Origin: Runella sp. CRIBMP
Lineage (GTDB): Bacteria; Bacteroidota; Bacteroidia; Cytophagales; Spirosomataceae
Length of the DNA stretch: 64,000 nt
Direction of reading: 5' to 3'
Assembly: GCF_009905605.1 (NCBI RefSeq)
Contig: NZ_JAAAKZ010000004.1
Location: 124,001-188,000, forward strand
Under the pieces are notes generated by a model. It made no database searches. It saw only the letters and a program-made list of their open reading frames with translations, and was not told where the DNA came from. Positions 41,514-50,845 of the stretch are shown one piece after another. Within the stretch, counting starts at the first letter, position 1, and the number at the start of each line of letters is the position of its first letter. A program made the translations under genes and the position numbers.

Positions 41514-41597
41514 TTTTGCATAGGAAAGTAACCCTTCAAAGTTAATTGATTAAAAAAGCATCTAAAGCTGTATTTTACAGGATTTTAGATGCTTTTT
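41514..41597. repeat. 84-bp direct repeat, copy 2
   Basis: Exact copy of 40063-40146, including the mnmE terminator. The sequence just upstream differs from mnmE, so this copy is not attached to a complete gene. Beyond 41597 only an ATG is shared before the flanks diverge. Confidence 0.92.
41552..41597 (+). terminator. duplicated mnmE terminator
   Basis: Same hairpin and T run as at 40101-40147; in the convergent position it may also block transcription of the minus-strand gene at 41648 in the other direction. Confidence 0.65.
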
Positions 41598-41647
41598 ATG
41601 GGTCAATTACCTTGAAAATAATTCGCTCATGGATAGGATAGTCGGCA

Positions 41648-41956
41648 TCATCGATTTTTTGAGTATAAATGCATGAGATGAGCAATGATTCTGAAAATAA
41701 TTAAACCCGTAATCAACGTAAGTTGAATACCTCGACTGGTTTTCCATTTTAGTTTATTGTTTAAGGTCCTCCATGGGGCAGGATGCAAGGCTAATCCTGC
41801 AATACATAAGAAAGAACCGCTGTATTCACAGCTGTGTTGTAAGTCTACAATTCCTGAGATAAAGAGGACAATTCCACAAAATAGGATGTTGAACTTTAGA
41901 ATAAATGTGTCAATTTTCTCCTTTATTCTCTCCCATGAGTTTGATTTTGAAGGCAT
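41648..41956 (-). CDS. hypothetical small membrane protein
   Basis: A 102-residue protein with two or three membrane segments (FNILFCGIVLFISGIVDL at about 23-40; SGSFLCIAGLALHP at about 46-59; IQLTLITGLIIFRIIAHLMH at about 77-96). No family is recognised. The ATG at 41956 is the only start. A frame on the other strand overlaps it but has a poor protein composition. The right-hand flanking region is A+T-rich. Confidence 0.55.
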   Translation of the reverse strand: MPSKSNSWERIKEKIDTFILKFNILFCGIVLFISGIVDLQHSCEYSGSFLCIAGLALHPAPWRTLNNKLKWKTSRGIQLTLITGLIIFRIIAHLMHLYSKNR

Positions 41957-42297
41957 GTATTATGGTGTATATTTGGATATAATTATGATAAATAACTGTC
42001 CTTTTGTGTTTTTTTATGGGTATAGTAAATACTTAATTTTGCTTTTTTGGGGCTATTTATGATTCGCAAAAAGTCTTGCTCTACCTGTATTTACTGATGT
42101 ATTTTGTGTGTATTTGGGATAAAAAACTTACTTAATGTACTATTTCTGTTTTTTTATCCCTATTTGTTAAAAACTAAATAAATATGATTTTGATAAGAAA
42201 GTGTTACCTATCAATTAGTATGATTAGTATATGAAAAAATGTAAAAAATGCCGTTTAATTATCTATATGTGATTTTTCGCTTTAACATGGCATCTAT
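41957..42297. other. 341-base A+T-rich intergenic region
   Basis: Between the divergent small membrane protein and yjbQ. Many A/T runs; no convincing gene, and no hairpin terminator. It should carry promoters for both neighbours. Confidence 0.4.
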
Positions 42298-42720
42298 ATG
42301 AAATTCATTCAACAACCCCTACGCTTAAAAGCCCGCAAAAGAGGTTTTCATTTGATTACGGCGGAGGTGTTGCAGGCCATGTCGCAATTGAGGGAGCTGA
42401 AAGTCGGTGTATGTCAGGTATTTATCCAACATACTTCGGCTTCCCTGACCATCAACGAAAATGCCGACCCGACCGTACGCCAAGATTTTGAGACTTTTTT
42501 TAACAAATTGGTTCCCGAAAATGACCCCGATTACCTGCATAATTATGAAGGTGATGACGATATGCCAGCGCACCTGAAAGCTGCTTTGTTGGGTAGTTCA
42601 GTATTGATACCTGTCCAAAATGGGCGCTTGGCCTTGGGAATGTGGCAGGGGATTTATCTCTGCGAACACCGCGACGATGGCGGCCCCCGCAATCTGTTGA
42701 TTACGGCTTGGGGAGAATGA
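42298..42720 (+). CDS. yjbQ: YjbQ/UPF0047 family protein
   Basis: A 140-residue cytoplasmic protein. IQHTSASLTINENADPTVRQ, then DFETFFNKLVPEN, HNYEGDDDMPAHLKAALLGS and LALGMWQGIYLCEHRDDGGP are the near-invariant motifs of the family; His and Asp residues in these motifs bind a metal. The family has been reported to have weak thiamine-phosphate synthase activity in Escherichia coli, and its true role is unsettled. Length is normal for the family. It is flanked by AT-rich DNA upstream and converges with the nuclease gene 11 bases downstream. Confidence 0.93.
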   Translation: MKFIQQPLRLKARKRGFHLITAEVLQAMSQLRELKVGVCQVFIQHTSASLTINENADPTVRQDFETFFNKLVPENDPDYLHNYEGDDDMPAHLKAALLGSSVLIPVQNGRLALGMWQGIYLCEHRDDGGPRNLLITAWGE

Positions 42721-42731
42721 GTGTAATGTGC

Positions 42732-43706
42732 TTATTTGCAGTTACATAGATCGCGATCTACGTACGTTTTATTTCCGTTGGAATTGATGTAATAACACCC
42801 GCCGCTCTTGCCGATGTAGAGCTGCCGACCGTTGTATTGACGGCATTTGGTGTCTACATTGAGCGGAGCATTGGTGAAGTCAAAGCGTTTGGATTGCAGG
42901 GTGGTTTGGGTAGATTTTGGCGCGTTGGCAAAAAAAGTAAGTCCCGTTTTTTTCTCAATATCAGCGGTCGTGGTGATAAATCGAAACCAACCCGCATTTT
43001 GTAATGCACTTGTTTTGTTTGGAAAATCAACCGCAATGACTGGCGTGTTGGCGTTGATGTCGTTGATGGTTCCGTTTTCGGGTAAAATCGTGATGACTTT
43101 GTATACTCTAGCGGGTACATTGATGGAGTTGTCTAGCTTATTTAATGTTCCTTTGCTGCCTTCGCCGCCCGTGCCGTAGGTGCCGCAAACAATAAAAAGA
43201 CGGTATTTTTGCGCCACTAGTTCGCGGCAATATTCTTCCAAATACGCCCACGCTTCACGGTTCAGTTCAGGCGCTTGTGGAATCATATTGGTCATCACAA
43301 AAGTGCTTGAATTGTTGTCGACAGAATTAGTGCGGTCGGCAGAAGGACATAAGTGACCCCGGTCAAATCCTGAATTGGTGTAATCATTTGGCGTAACTTT
43401 GTACCAGGAAGCGGGCAAAACAGGGTCGGGGCGAAAATCATTTTGACGGTCGCTGCTGCCAAGCCATTTTTGCGATAACTCCCACGCCACCCAGTTGGCG
43501 TGCCCCTTGGCGCGATTGTATGACAAAGCATATTGGGGTTTCACAATCAAGTAGTTATCAGGGGCCGATTCACTTGCCTGCGCATTGGTCGGATTTCCTA
43601 ATAATAAGTGAATGCTGTCGTTGCTTGTCGTTATTTTTTGACGCGCACAACTGACAATCAATAAATATACCGATAGGATATATACTGAGGAACGTAAGAT
43701 TCGCAT
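42732..43706 (-). CDS. DNA/RNA non-specific endonuclease (NUC1 type), lipoprotein
   Basis: A 324-residue lipoprotein nuclease with a lipobox ending in LIVSC (Cys at 20). The beta-beta-alpha-metal motif is SGFDRGHLCPSADRT with catalytic His118, and TNMIPQAPELNREAW supplies the metal-binding Asn140. The domain spans about 40-270. The C-terminal tail has GGCYYINSNGNKTYVDRDLC, a motif often found at the ends of Bacteroidota proteins. It would degrade DNA and RNA outside the cytoplasm, for nutrition or defence against foreign DNA. The lipid anchor suggests retention at the envelope rather than release. Confidence 0.9.
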   Translation of the reverse strand: MRILRSSVYILSVYLLIVSCARQKITTSNDSIHLLLGNPTNAQASESAPDNYLIVKPQYALSYNRAKGHANWVAWELSQKWLGSSDRQNDFRPDPVLPASWYKVTPNDYTNSGFDRGHLCPSADRTNSVDNNSSTFVMTNMIPQAPELNREAWAYLEEYCRELVAQKYRLFIVCGTYGTGGEGSKGTLNKLDNSINVPARVYKVITILPENGTINDINANTPVIAVDFPNKTSALQNAGWFRFITTTADIEKKTGLTFFANAPKSTQTTLQSKRFDFTNAPLNVDTKCRQYNGRQLYIGKSGGCYYINSNGNKTYVDRDLCNCK

Positions 43707-43855
43707 AACGTGGGTAGTTTTAAAGGAGTAATTTGAGGACCCAAAGGTCTAATTTTTCTTGTTTTAAACAAATTTAACCACAATTCTAGCCATTTATTGT
43801 CGGCCATTTATGTTCAATAGCTACCTTAGATTTATATACTCAAACCTAATTTTCG

Positions 43856-44866
43856 ATGCGGCTTAAATTTACTTTGTTTCTTTTGTTAGGGATAAATTTT
43901 GTCCCAATTTCGGAGGCGCAAATTCTCCCAAGTACTGCTTTAGCCTCTATCGGCATCACTGGCGATACTACCGACGTACAAGTACCTACCGTCAACGCCT
44001 ATGTATTGGGCGGAGGCAGCACCGACGTAAAAGAGGCGCTCCAGTGGATGATTGAGCGCGCCAAAGGCGGAGATGTGGTCATAATTAGGGCGAGCGGCGC
44101 GACGGGTTACAACGATTTTATTTATGGATTGGGCGGTGTCAATTCAGTAGAGACATTGCTGATTAATTCGCGCGAATTGGCCCTCCATCCCAGCACCGCT
44201 GCACGGATTCGGCAGGCGGAGTTGTTGTTTATTGCAGGCGGCGACCAAGGCAATTACGTGAAGTTTTGGCAGGATACACCCGTAGAAGACGCCATCAACT
44301 ACTTGATTCATGTCAAAAAAGCGCCCGTAGGTGGCACCAGCGCGGGGTGTGCCGTTTTGGGGGGCGTAAGCTTTGCGGCCCTCAACGACGGTATTAATTC
44401 CGTCGAAGCACTCACCAATCCTTTTGATCCCAAAATGACTTTACTCAACGGTGGATTTATTGATATACCAGTACTTAAAAATATCATCACTGATACGCAT
44501 TATAGCAACCGAAGCCGCCATGGGCGACACCTAGCGTTTTTGGCCCGCATGAAAACCGATGGAATAAAGAAGCCAAAAGGTATTGGTGTGGACGAAAAAA
44601 CGTCGGTTTGCATTGATGAGAAAGGCATCGCCCGCGTATTTGGCAGTCAGGCGGCATATTTTCTATTGGGCGGCGCTCGAAAGCCTGAAACTTGCGAAGA
44701 AGGCAAGAAACTGACGTGGAACCGAAAAAAGCAGGCGGTCAGTGTCGTTAAAATTGCCGCTACGCCAGAAGGGGCTGGTATGTTTGACTTAAATCGTTGG
44801 AAACCCCTTGAGACGGGCACTTCGGGGTATTGGTTTGCAGAAAATGGTGTTTTGTTTGAAAATTAA
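43856..44866 (+). CDS. cyanophycinase-like peptidase, S51 family, secreted
   Basis: A 336-residue exported protein with a signal peptide ending in SEAQ. VLGGGSTDV opens the S51/cyanophycinase fold; IAGGDQGNYVKFW (127-139) and GGTSAGCAVLGG with the nucleophilic Ser162 are diagnostic, and the later NRSRHGRHLAFL has the conserved His. Cyanophycinases hydrolyse the arginine-aspartate polymer cyanophycin; the wider family includes peptidase E, which cleaves Asp-containing dipeptides. Whether this enzyme uses cyanophycin is not shown. The next gene, a pentapeptide repeat protein, starts 82 bases later. Confidence 0.87.
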   Translation: MRLKFTLFLLLGINFVPISEAQILPSTALASIGITGDTTDVQVPTVNAYVLGGGSTDVKEALQWMIERAKGGDVVIIRASGATGYNDFIYGLGGVNSVETLLINSRELALHPSTAARIRQAELLFIAGGDQGNYVKFWQDTPVEDAINYLIHVKKAPVGGTSAGCAVLGGVSFAALNDGINSVEALTNPFDPKMTLLNGGFIDIPVLKNIITDTHYSNRSRHGRHLAFLARMKTDGIKKPKGIGVDEKTSVCIDEKGIARVFGSQAAYFLLGGARKPETCEEGKKLTWNRKKQAVSVVKIAATPEGAGMFDLNRWKPLETGTSGYWFAENGVLFEN

Positions 44867-44948
44867 TGGAGAGTCGTGCAACCTAGGTTTTCTTTTTTGC
44901 ATCTATCCTTCAAAACTAATTATTCAACCAAAAACAGCCTATACAGCT

Positions 44949-45716
44949 ATGAAACGTTTATCATTATTTTTGTTGGCCGCCTTCTCTGCCACGGCGCTTT
45001 ACGCCCAAAAACAAGTCTCAGCCCGTGAAATTTTTCAAGCCATTGATAAGCATCAGTCGGTTCAATACGACGGAGTGGTTATTACTGGTGATTTGGACTT
45101 TACGGAACTTTCCAATCGAAAAATTAAAAAAGAAAAGGGCTGGGAAGAAATAAAAACAACCGTAGAAGTCCCTGTGGTATTTCGGAATTGTACGTTTAAG
45201 GGCGATGTGATTGCGTACAAACGCCTTGAAGAAAATGGCAGTCGTACCAAAATATTCAACATTGAAGTAAATGATGGCACCACGTACTCGGCTGATTTTC
45301 GTGAAAATGCCGTCTTTGAAAATTGCACTTTTGAAAACGGCAGTGAATTTAAGTATTCAACTTTTTCAAAAGTAGCCAATTTTGCGGGCAGTAAGTTTGT
45401 CGAGCAAGCCAATTTTAAATACGCCAGATTTCGGCAGGATGCCTTGTATACCAACATCCGATTTGAGGATTACGCCAATTTTAAGTACGCTGATTTCTCC
45501 CGCCGAGCCGATTTTCAGGAGGTACGTTTTCGCGATTATGCCGACTTCAAGTACGCCGAATTTGAGGAGAAAGTAAATTTTGCGGGCAGTCGTTTTCAGC
45601 GAAATGCCGATTTTAAGTACGCTGATTTTAATGCGGGTGCTTCTTTCGATAAAACCGATTTTGACGGCAGCGTTGATTTTAAATATTCCAACGGTAAGCG
45701 CTATGTGTCACGATAG
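44949..45716 (+). CDS. exported pentapeptide-repeat protein
   Basis: A 255-residue protein with a signal peptide (MKRLSLFLLAAFSATALYAQ). The ATG at 44949 is preferred because a longer frame reaching 44808 overlaps the previous gene. From about residue 90, A(D/N)FxxxxF repeats such as ANFAGSKF, ANFKYARF and ADFKYADF run to the end, forming a right-handed quadrilateral beta helix. Best-studied pentapeptide proteins mimic DNA and protect gyrase, but this one is exported and its role is unknown. It is followed by a terminator. Confidence 0.88.
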   Translation: MKRLSLFLLAAFSATALYAQKQVSAREIFQAIDKHQSVQYDGVVITGDLDFTELSNRKIKKEKGWEEIKTTVEVPVVFRNCTFKGDVIAYKRLEENGSRTKIFNIEVNDGTTYSADFRENAVFENCTFENGSEFKYSTFSKVANFAGSKFVEQANFKYARFRQDALYTNIRFEDYANFKYADFSRRADFQEVRFRDYADFKYAEFEEKVNFAGSRFQRNADFKYADFNAGASFDKTDFDGSVDFKYSNGKRYVSR

Positions 45717-45740
45717 ACTCTTTCTCGTTTTTAATCGCAT

Positions 45741-45776
45741 CATGAAGCCTCCTTTTTGGAGGCTTCATCTGTTTTA
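45741..45776 (+). terminator. terminator after the pentapeptide gene
   Basis: Perfect 11-bp stem (ATGAAGCCTCC with GGAGGCTTCAT, 45742-45752 with 45758-45768) followed by CTGTTTT. Confidence 0.75.
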
Positions 45777-45939
45777 GCGAGGCTTTCTTTGGAATTATTC
45801 CCTCGGTTATTTCAATTCATACATTTTATTGTGCAACACAACCTTTATTTTAGGGGTATTTGTATCTAAGAAGCTTGTACTCCCAAGCTGATTTCGTAAA
45901 TTTGAAACTTTTATTTTGAAAATAACTACCGAGAGTAGG

Positions 45940-48501
45940 ATGTTAAGAGTTCGCAATTTCCTGAAAAAGAGTATAGTACGTTGTTGCCTGTTTTCTGCAT
46001 TTTTTCCTGTCTTTGCTATCATTCCTGTCTTTTCGCAAGTAGGAATCAGTTTCCCTACCTCGCGCCTTGTATTTCAACGCTCAGCGAACAATTCGGCCAC
46101 GTTTGTGGTCAGTGGAACGTACCAACAAAGCATTCCTGATCAAGTCGAAGCCGCCTTGGTTCCTTTTGTGGCGGGGCAAGGAACAGCAACCAACTGGCAA
46201 ATTGTGGAGAAAGCCCCCGTAGGAGGTGTCTATTCAGGGACTATTTCGGGCGGAGGTGGTTGGTATAAATTGAAAGTTAGGGTTGTTAGGAATGGAAAAG
46301 TAACGGACAGTACCGAAGTAGACCGAATTGGGATTGGTGAAGTGTTTTTGGTTGCGGGACAGTCAAACGCGCGCGGCATCCAAAATTACGGAGCCCCTGC
46401 CGCCAACGACGACAGGGTGAGCTGTTTTAATTACCTCAATGCCTCATTTGACCCCAATGAGTTGCCCGAACCGACTTTTTCTCACTTAAATTCCGACAGT
46501 TATATTGCCCCATATGGATACTCTGCATGGTCATGGGGAGCATTGGGAGATTTGTTAGTAAGTCGTTTCAATGTGCCTGTGCTATTTTATAACGTAGCTT
46601 TGGAAGGCACCACCAGCAGGTCATGGCGCGAAAGCTCGACGGGCTATGCTTCCAATCCCTACACTGGTGGGGTTTACATAAATCAGCTGCCTTATTCACA
46701 ATTGAAAGTAGTGTTACGCCAATTTACCTCGCTTACGGGGGTGCGGGCGGTGTTGTGGCATCAAGGCGAATCAGATACGCAGTTCAACCTTTCAGAATCT
46801 GAAATAGTTTCAAACCTACAACAGGTAATCGGGCAAAGCCGCAACGATGCGGGGCAAAACATCAGTTGGGTGGTTTCGAAAGTTTCCTATAATATGTTTG
46901 CTTCCAAAGCGGTAATTAATGCCCAGAATACCGTCATCAATTCCACCACCAATGTATTTGAAGGACCCTCAACCGACAATATTCAGATTCCCCGGCCTGA
47001 TGGTGTTCACATTCAGGGCAATGCCCTTATCACCCTTGCACAGCAGTGGAACCAAAGCCTAAATTCCCATTTTTTTAACCAATCCAATCCCATCGCGCCT
47101 TTACTGTTGCCGGTTATTAAAGTAGGTTGTACCGATGATAGCCGGGTTAAGCTCATGGTCGAGGGAAATTTTACGGAAGTAAGCTGGAATAATGGCGAGC
47201 GAAACAATACCATATTGGCCAGTAATGGCGTCTACAGGGTAAAAGCTAAGGATTCATTTGGCCATTTTATGTATTCAAGCTCCGTCAGCGTAGGCGATAA
47301 TACCCGCCGCGCGCTTCCAAAACCATCTACTCCCTCCATACTTACCAATGGTAATTTAGTGTTTTGTGAAGGAGGAAATGTCACGTTTTCTACACCGCAG
47401 GCGGCGGGTTACCGATGGAGCAATGGCGCCACCTCTCAAAGCATTGTTGTAATGGACGCCGCAAACTATTCAGTTCAAATCAAGGATGATAAGGGCTGTT
47501 GGTCTGATTTTTCGGGCACTGTAAAAGCGACCGTCAATCCCATTCCGTCGGTTCCGTCGGTGACGGCCAAGGGGGCATTGACTTTCTGTGCCGATAAAAG
47601 TGTAACGTTGGCCGTAGAGGAGAACAGCGTTGTCTCAACCAGTACCGTATTGGAATGGAACAGTGGACAAAAAACGGGTACAATTGTCATAAATCAGTCG
47701 GGTGATTATGCGGTTAGGGCGGTCAATCAATACAATTGTGCTTCTGCTTATTCCAATACCTTGAGGGTTACGGTCAATCCCTTACCCAATACTCCCACGA
47801 TTGTAGCCGATGGTGTACTGCGCTTTTGTGAAGGTAGTAAAGTAATATTATCAACTGATTCTTTTTTGTCAACCGTTTGGAATGAACAATATTCAACTCC
47901 TAAACTGACCGTAACAGCCTCGGGCCGCTACACAGCCCAGGTGACCGATACGTGGGGATGCAAATCGCTTCCTTCAAAAGAAGTGATTGTAGAAGTCAAC
48001 CCCGTGCCTGCCCGTCCAGTCATAACCAAAGCGGGGCCCTTTGCGATAGGGGCCGAAGGTAATTATCTACCCAATATTAATTTTAGGTGGACCCAAGAGG
48101 GAGTTTCGCAGAACACAGTGACTACCCAAAATATATTAAAGCCTTCGCAAACAGGCAATTATACAGTAGTTGCTTTTTATGACTTGGATGCTAAAAATAC
48201 GTGCGCTTCATTGCCGTCTTTTGTGTACAGCTTTGTTTTTGATTTTGCAAACAATGGATTGAGTGTTTATCCCAACCCGAGTCGTGATGGGGCCTTTTCC
48301 ATTGAAATGTATAAAGATATTAAAAATGCCCGACTCCAATTGATCAATGCAGAGGGGAAACAGGTGCATGAGGAGTCTGTTCCTGAGTTGATTGGCCCTA
48401 TGACCCTCAAATTCTCTACTTTGCCCCCTGGCATATACTTCTTGAAAATACAGGGCGAGAATCAGATTCCATTGACCAAAAAGCTATGGTTTGTGCCCTA
48501 A
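45940..48501 (+). CDS. SGNH/sialate O-acetylesterase-like protein with Ig-like repeats and T9SS sorting tail
   Basis: An 853-residue exported esterase. The ATG at 45940 gives a signal region ending in PVFSQ; a TTG further upstream is not needed. The SASA-type esterase domain (about 130-400) has VAGQSNARG (Ser142), a later block LWHQGESDTQ and catalytic DGVHIQGN (about 365). It is followed by several Ig-like/adhesin-type modules (FCEGGNVTFSTP, FCADKSVTLAV, FCEGSKVILST) and a C-terminal Type 9 secretion sorting domain (YPNPSRDGAFSIEM, GIYFLKIQGE). It would be secreted to the surface to remove acetyl groups, for example from xylan, pectin or sialic acid. Substrate is unknown. Confidence 0.88.
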   Translation: MLRVRNFLKKSIVRCCLFSAFFPVFAIIPVFSQVGISFPTSRLVFQRSANNSATFVVSGTYQQSIPDQVEAALVPFVAGQGTATNWQIVEKAPVGGVYSGTISGGGGWYKLKVRVVRNGKVTDSTEVDRIGIGEVFLVAGQSNARGIQNYGAPAANDDRVSCFNYLNASFDPNELPEPTFSHLNSDSYIAPYGYSAWSWGALGDLLVSRFNVPVLFYNVALEGTTSRSWRESSTGYASNPYTGGVYINQLPYSQLKVVLRQFTSLTGVRAVLWHQGESDTQFNLSESEIVSNLQQVIGQSRNDAGQNISWVVSKVSYNMFASKAVINAQNTVINSTTNVFEGPSTDNIQIPRPDGVHIQGNALITLAQQWNQSLNSHFFNQSNPIAPLLLPVIKVGCTDDSRVKLMVEGNFTEVSWNNGERNNTILASNGVYRVKAKDSFGHFMYSSSVSVGDNTRRALPKPSTPSILTNGNLVFCEGGNVTFSTPQAAGYRWSNGATSQSIVVMDAANYSVQIKDDKGCWSDFSGTVKATVNPIPSVPSVTAKGALTFCADKSVTLAVEENSVVSTSTVLEWNSGQKTGTIVINQSGDYAVRAVNQYNCASAYSNTLRVTVNPLPNTPTIVADGVLRFCEGSKVILSTDSFLSTVWNEQYSTPKLTVTASGRYTAQVTDTWGCKSLPSKEVIVEVNPVPARPVITKAGPFAIGAEGNYLPNINFRWTQEGVSQNTVTTQNILKPSQTGNYTVVAFYDLDAKNTCASLPSFVYSFVFDFANNGLSVYPNPSRDGAFSIEMYKDIKNARLQLINAEGKQVHEESVPELIGPMTLKFSTLPPGIYFLKIQGENQIPLTKKLWFVP

Positions 48502-48656
48502 TCCTTGGCATGAAAATTGACAAAGAATGAATCAGCAGTTGGATTGTTTAGGTAAATGATGTTATTTTGCGGGTCAATTTTCGGGAAGCATTCATTTCCT
48601 AAATGACAACTTAACTATAACAATTAACTTTTAACTCAAATAACGCGCACGCAACT

Positions 48657-50768
48657 ATGGCGTTAATCAACAAAATCAGGGAACGATCAGGTGTAGCCGT
48701 TTTGATCATTGCCGTTAGTTTAATCCTCTTTATTGTTGGAGGTGACATTTTAGGAGCCCAAAGTATGTTTGGGGGCAACAGTCAGGCAGTAGGTGAAATT
48801 GCAGGAGAAACCATCGACTACAAAGATTTTCAACTCAAATTAGACCAAGCCCGTCAGGCTTTTGAAGCACAGAGCGGTCGGGCAGCTTCCGAAGCAGAAC
48901 AACAATCACTGCGGGAGCAGGTCTGGAATCAATACATCGTTGATTTTGCGTACAAAAAAGAGTACGATGAATTGGGATTAAAAGTAAGCAATGATGAGCT
49001 GGTAGATATGGTTCAGGGAAACAACGTAAGCCCCGCCATTCAGCAGTCATTCACCAATCCCCAAACGGGTGTTTTTGACAAAACATCGGTCATCAGTTAT
49101 TTAAAAAACCTTAAAAATTTGCCTCCAGAGCAACAACAGGCATGGCAAAATTTTGAGAAAAGCTTAGCCCAAGACCGTGTTCGTCAAAAATACGAAAACC
49201 TGTTTCGCGTAGGTACTTACGTAACACGCGCCGAAGCTGAAAAAGAATACCATGCTCAAACGACCAAAGCTACGCTGAAGTATTTGTTTGTACCGTTTTA
49301 TTCAGTAACTGACACAACCGTGAAAGTGACCGATGCGCAATTGGAAGATTATCTCGCCAAGCACAAAGACGAATACAAAGGTTTCGATTCACGCACGATT
49401 CAATACGTAACGTTTCCGATTGTCCCTACCAAAGAAGACAGTACGGAGTTATACAATAGAATTAAGGAATTGGCGCGTGGTTTAGCTACTGCTCCAAATG
49501 ACTCTACGTACGCCCGCATCAACTCTGACGTTCCAACCAAATTATATTGGTCGCTTTCTGAAATGACCGATCAATTGAAAGGCGCTGTTAAGAGTTTTAT
49601 TCCGGGAAGTGTAAACGGTCCTTACCGCGAAGGAAATACTTACTTCATCTATAAGTATGGCGGTACCAAATTGGATACTGCCTACACCGCAAAAGCAAGT
49701 CACATTTTGATTCGTGCCCAGGGTACAAGCGATTCAGCAAAAGCAGAAGCACGTACAAAAGCTGCCGATTTGTTGAAGCAATTGCAAGGAGGAGCTAATT
49801 TTGAACAATTGGCCGCGGCCAACAGCGCCGACCAAAGCTCAGCCCAGCGCGGTGGAGACCTCGGTTACTTCCGTCAGGGAGCCATGGTGAAACCATTTAG
49901 CGATGCGGTGTTCTCAATGAGTGGTACTGGTCTGATTGGACGATTGGTAGAAACCGATTTCGGATTCCATATCATAAAGGTAACGGAACCCAAAACCAAT
50001 GTGTTGTACAAAATCGCGGCCATTGGCAAAACCATGACGCCTAGCCAAACCACGAGAGATGCCATTTATGCTAAAGCAGACCAGTTCTCGATTGAGTCAA
50101 AATCAAAAGCAGCTTTTGACGAGTCGGTGAAGAAGGATAAATCGTTGATAGTTCAGACGGCAAACCGTATTCCTGAGTCGGCAACCAACATAAACACCAT
50201 GCAAAATGCGCGTGAGATTGTACGTTGGGCGTTCAACGAAGATACCAACGAAAATCAGGCATCCCCTGTTTTTGAAACAGACGAGCAATATGTTGTGGCC
50301 ATTTTGACTGGAAAGTCGGACAAAGACAATCCAACGATTAACGATTTCCGTGACGAATTGACCTTGAAAGTACGTAATCAAATCAAAGCGGAGCAAATCA
50401 CTAAAAAACTGAGTGGTATTCAAGGCCCAACCCTCGAAGCCATTGCTCAAAAATATGGCGCAGGTGCCTTGGTTGAAAACGCCAATGATATTTCGCTGGC
50501 TACGGGCTTCTTGACCAGTGCGGGGCTTGACCCAATTGCATTAGGAAAAGGTTTTGGTTTGAAACCTGGCAAAAGAACGAAAGTATTTACGGGCGAAAAC
50601 GGCGTATTTATTATGGAGCAAGTTTCTAGCACTCCAGCGCCTGCCATTGGAGATTACTCAATGTATAAAGCCAATTTGCAATCGAAAAGCTTCCAGGCGA
50701 GTTTCTTAGTAAACGAAGCCGTTCGTGAAAATGCCAAAGTGGTTGATAACCGCGCTAAATTCTTTTAG
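48657..50768 (+). CDS. PpiD-like periplasmic peptidyl-prolyl isomerase/chaperone
   Basis: A 703-residue membrane-anchored foldase. An N-terminal membrane segment at about 12-34 (VAVLIIAVSLILFIVGGDIL) is followed by a SurA-N-like chaperone domain (about 40-180) and a parvulin (PPIC) domain at about 345-445 (ASHILIRAQ, GGDLGYFRQGAMVKPFSDAV, FGFHIIKV). The C-terminal chaperone part continues to 703. It would help outer-membrane and secreted proteins fold in the periplasm, suiting the many exported products nearby. Bacteroidota PpiD-like proteins are of this length. Confidence 0.92.
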   Translation: MALINKIRERSGVAVLIIAVSLILFIVGGDILGAQSMFGGNSQAVGEIAGETIDYKDFQLKLDQARQAFEAQSGRAASEAEQQSLREQVWNQYIVDFAYKKEYDELGLKVSNDELVDMVQGNNVSPAIQQSFTNPQTGVFDKTSVISYLKNLKNLPPEQQQAWQNFEKSLAQDRVRQKYENLFRVGTYVTRAEAEKEYHAQTTKATLKYLFVPFYSVTDTTVKVTDAQLEDYLAKHKDEYKGFDSRTIQYVTFPIVPTKEDSTELYNRIKELARGLATAPNDSTYARINSDVPTKLYWSLSEMTDQLKGAVKSFIPGSVNGPYREGNTYFIYKYGGTKLDTAYTAKASHILIRAQGTSDSAKAEARTKAADLLKQLQGGANFEQLAAANSADQSSAQRGGDLGYFRQGAMVKPFSDAVFSMSGTGLIGRLVETDFGFHIIKVTEPKTNVLYKIAAIGKTMTPSQTTRDAIYAKADQFSIESKSKAAFDESVKKDKSLIVQTANRIPESATNINTMQNAREIVRWAFNEDTNENQASPVFETDEQYVVAILTGKSDKDNPTINDFRDELTLKVRNQIKAEQITKKLSGIQGPTLEAIAQKYGAGALVENANDISLATGFLTSAGLDPIALGKGFGLKPGKRTKVFTGENGVFIMEQVSSTPAPAIGDYSMYKANLQSKSFQASFLVNEAVRENAKVVDNRAKFF

Positions 50769-50787
50769 TAGGACATTTTTATTCTTA

Positions 50788-50828
50788 CACGAAAGCCTGT
50801 CAAGTCACTTGACAGGCTTTCGTGTTTA
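50788..50828 (+). terminator. strong terminator after the PpiD-like gene
   Basis: A perfect 17-bp stem (CACGAAAGCCTGTCAAG with CTTGACAGGCTTTCGTG, loop of 3), then GTTT; at the convergent end it probably serves both strands. Confidence 0.75.
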
Positions 50829-50845
50829 TAAGAAGTAGTTATGGC

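Noticed and set aside
41757-42062. A plus-strand frame overlapping the small membrane protein
   Set aside because: The minus-strand frame has clearer membrane segments and a better composition; only one of the two is likely real.
44808-44948. Longer start for the pentapeptide protein
   Set aside because: It overlaps the cyanophycinase-like gene and removes the signal peptide at 44949.
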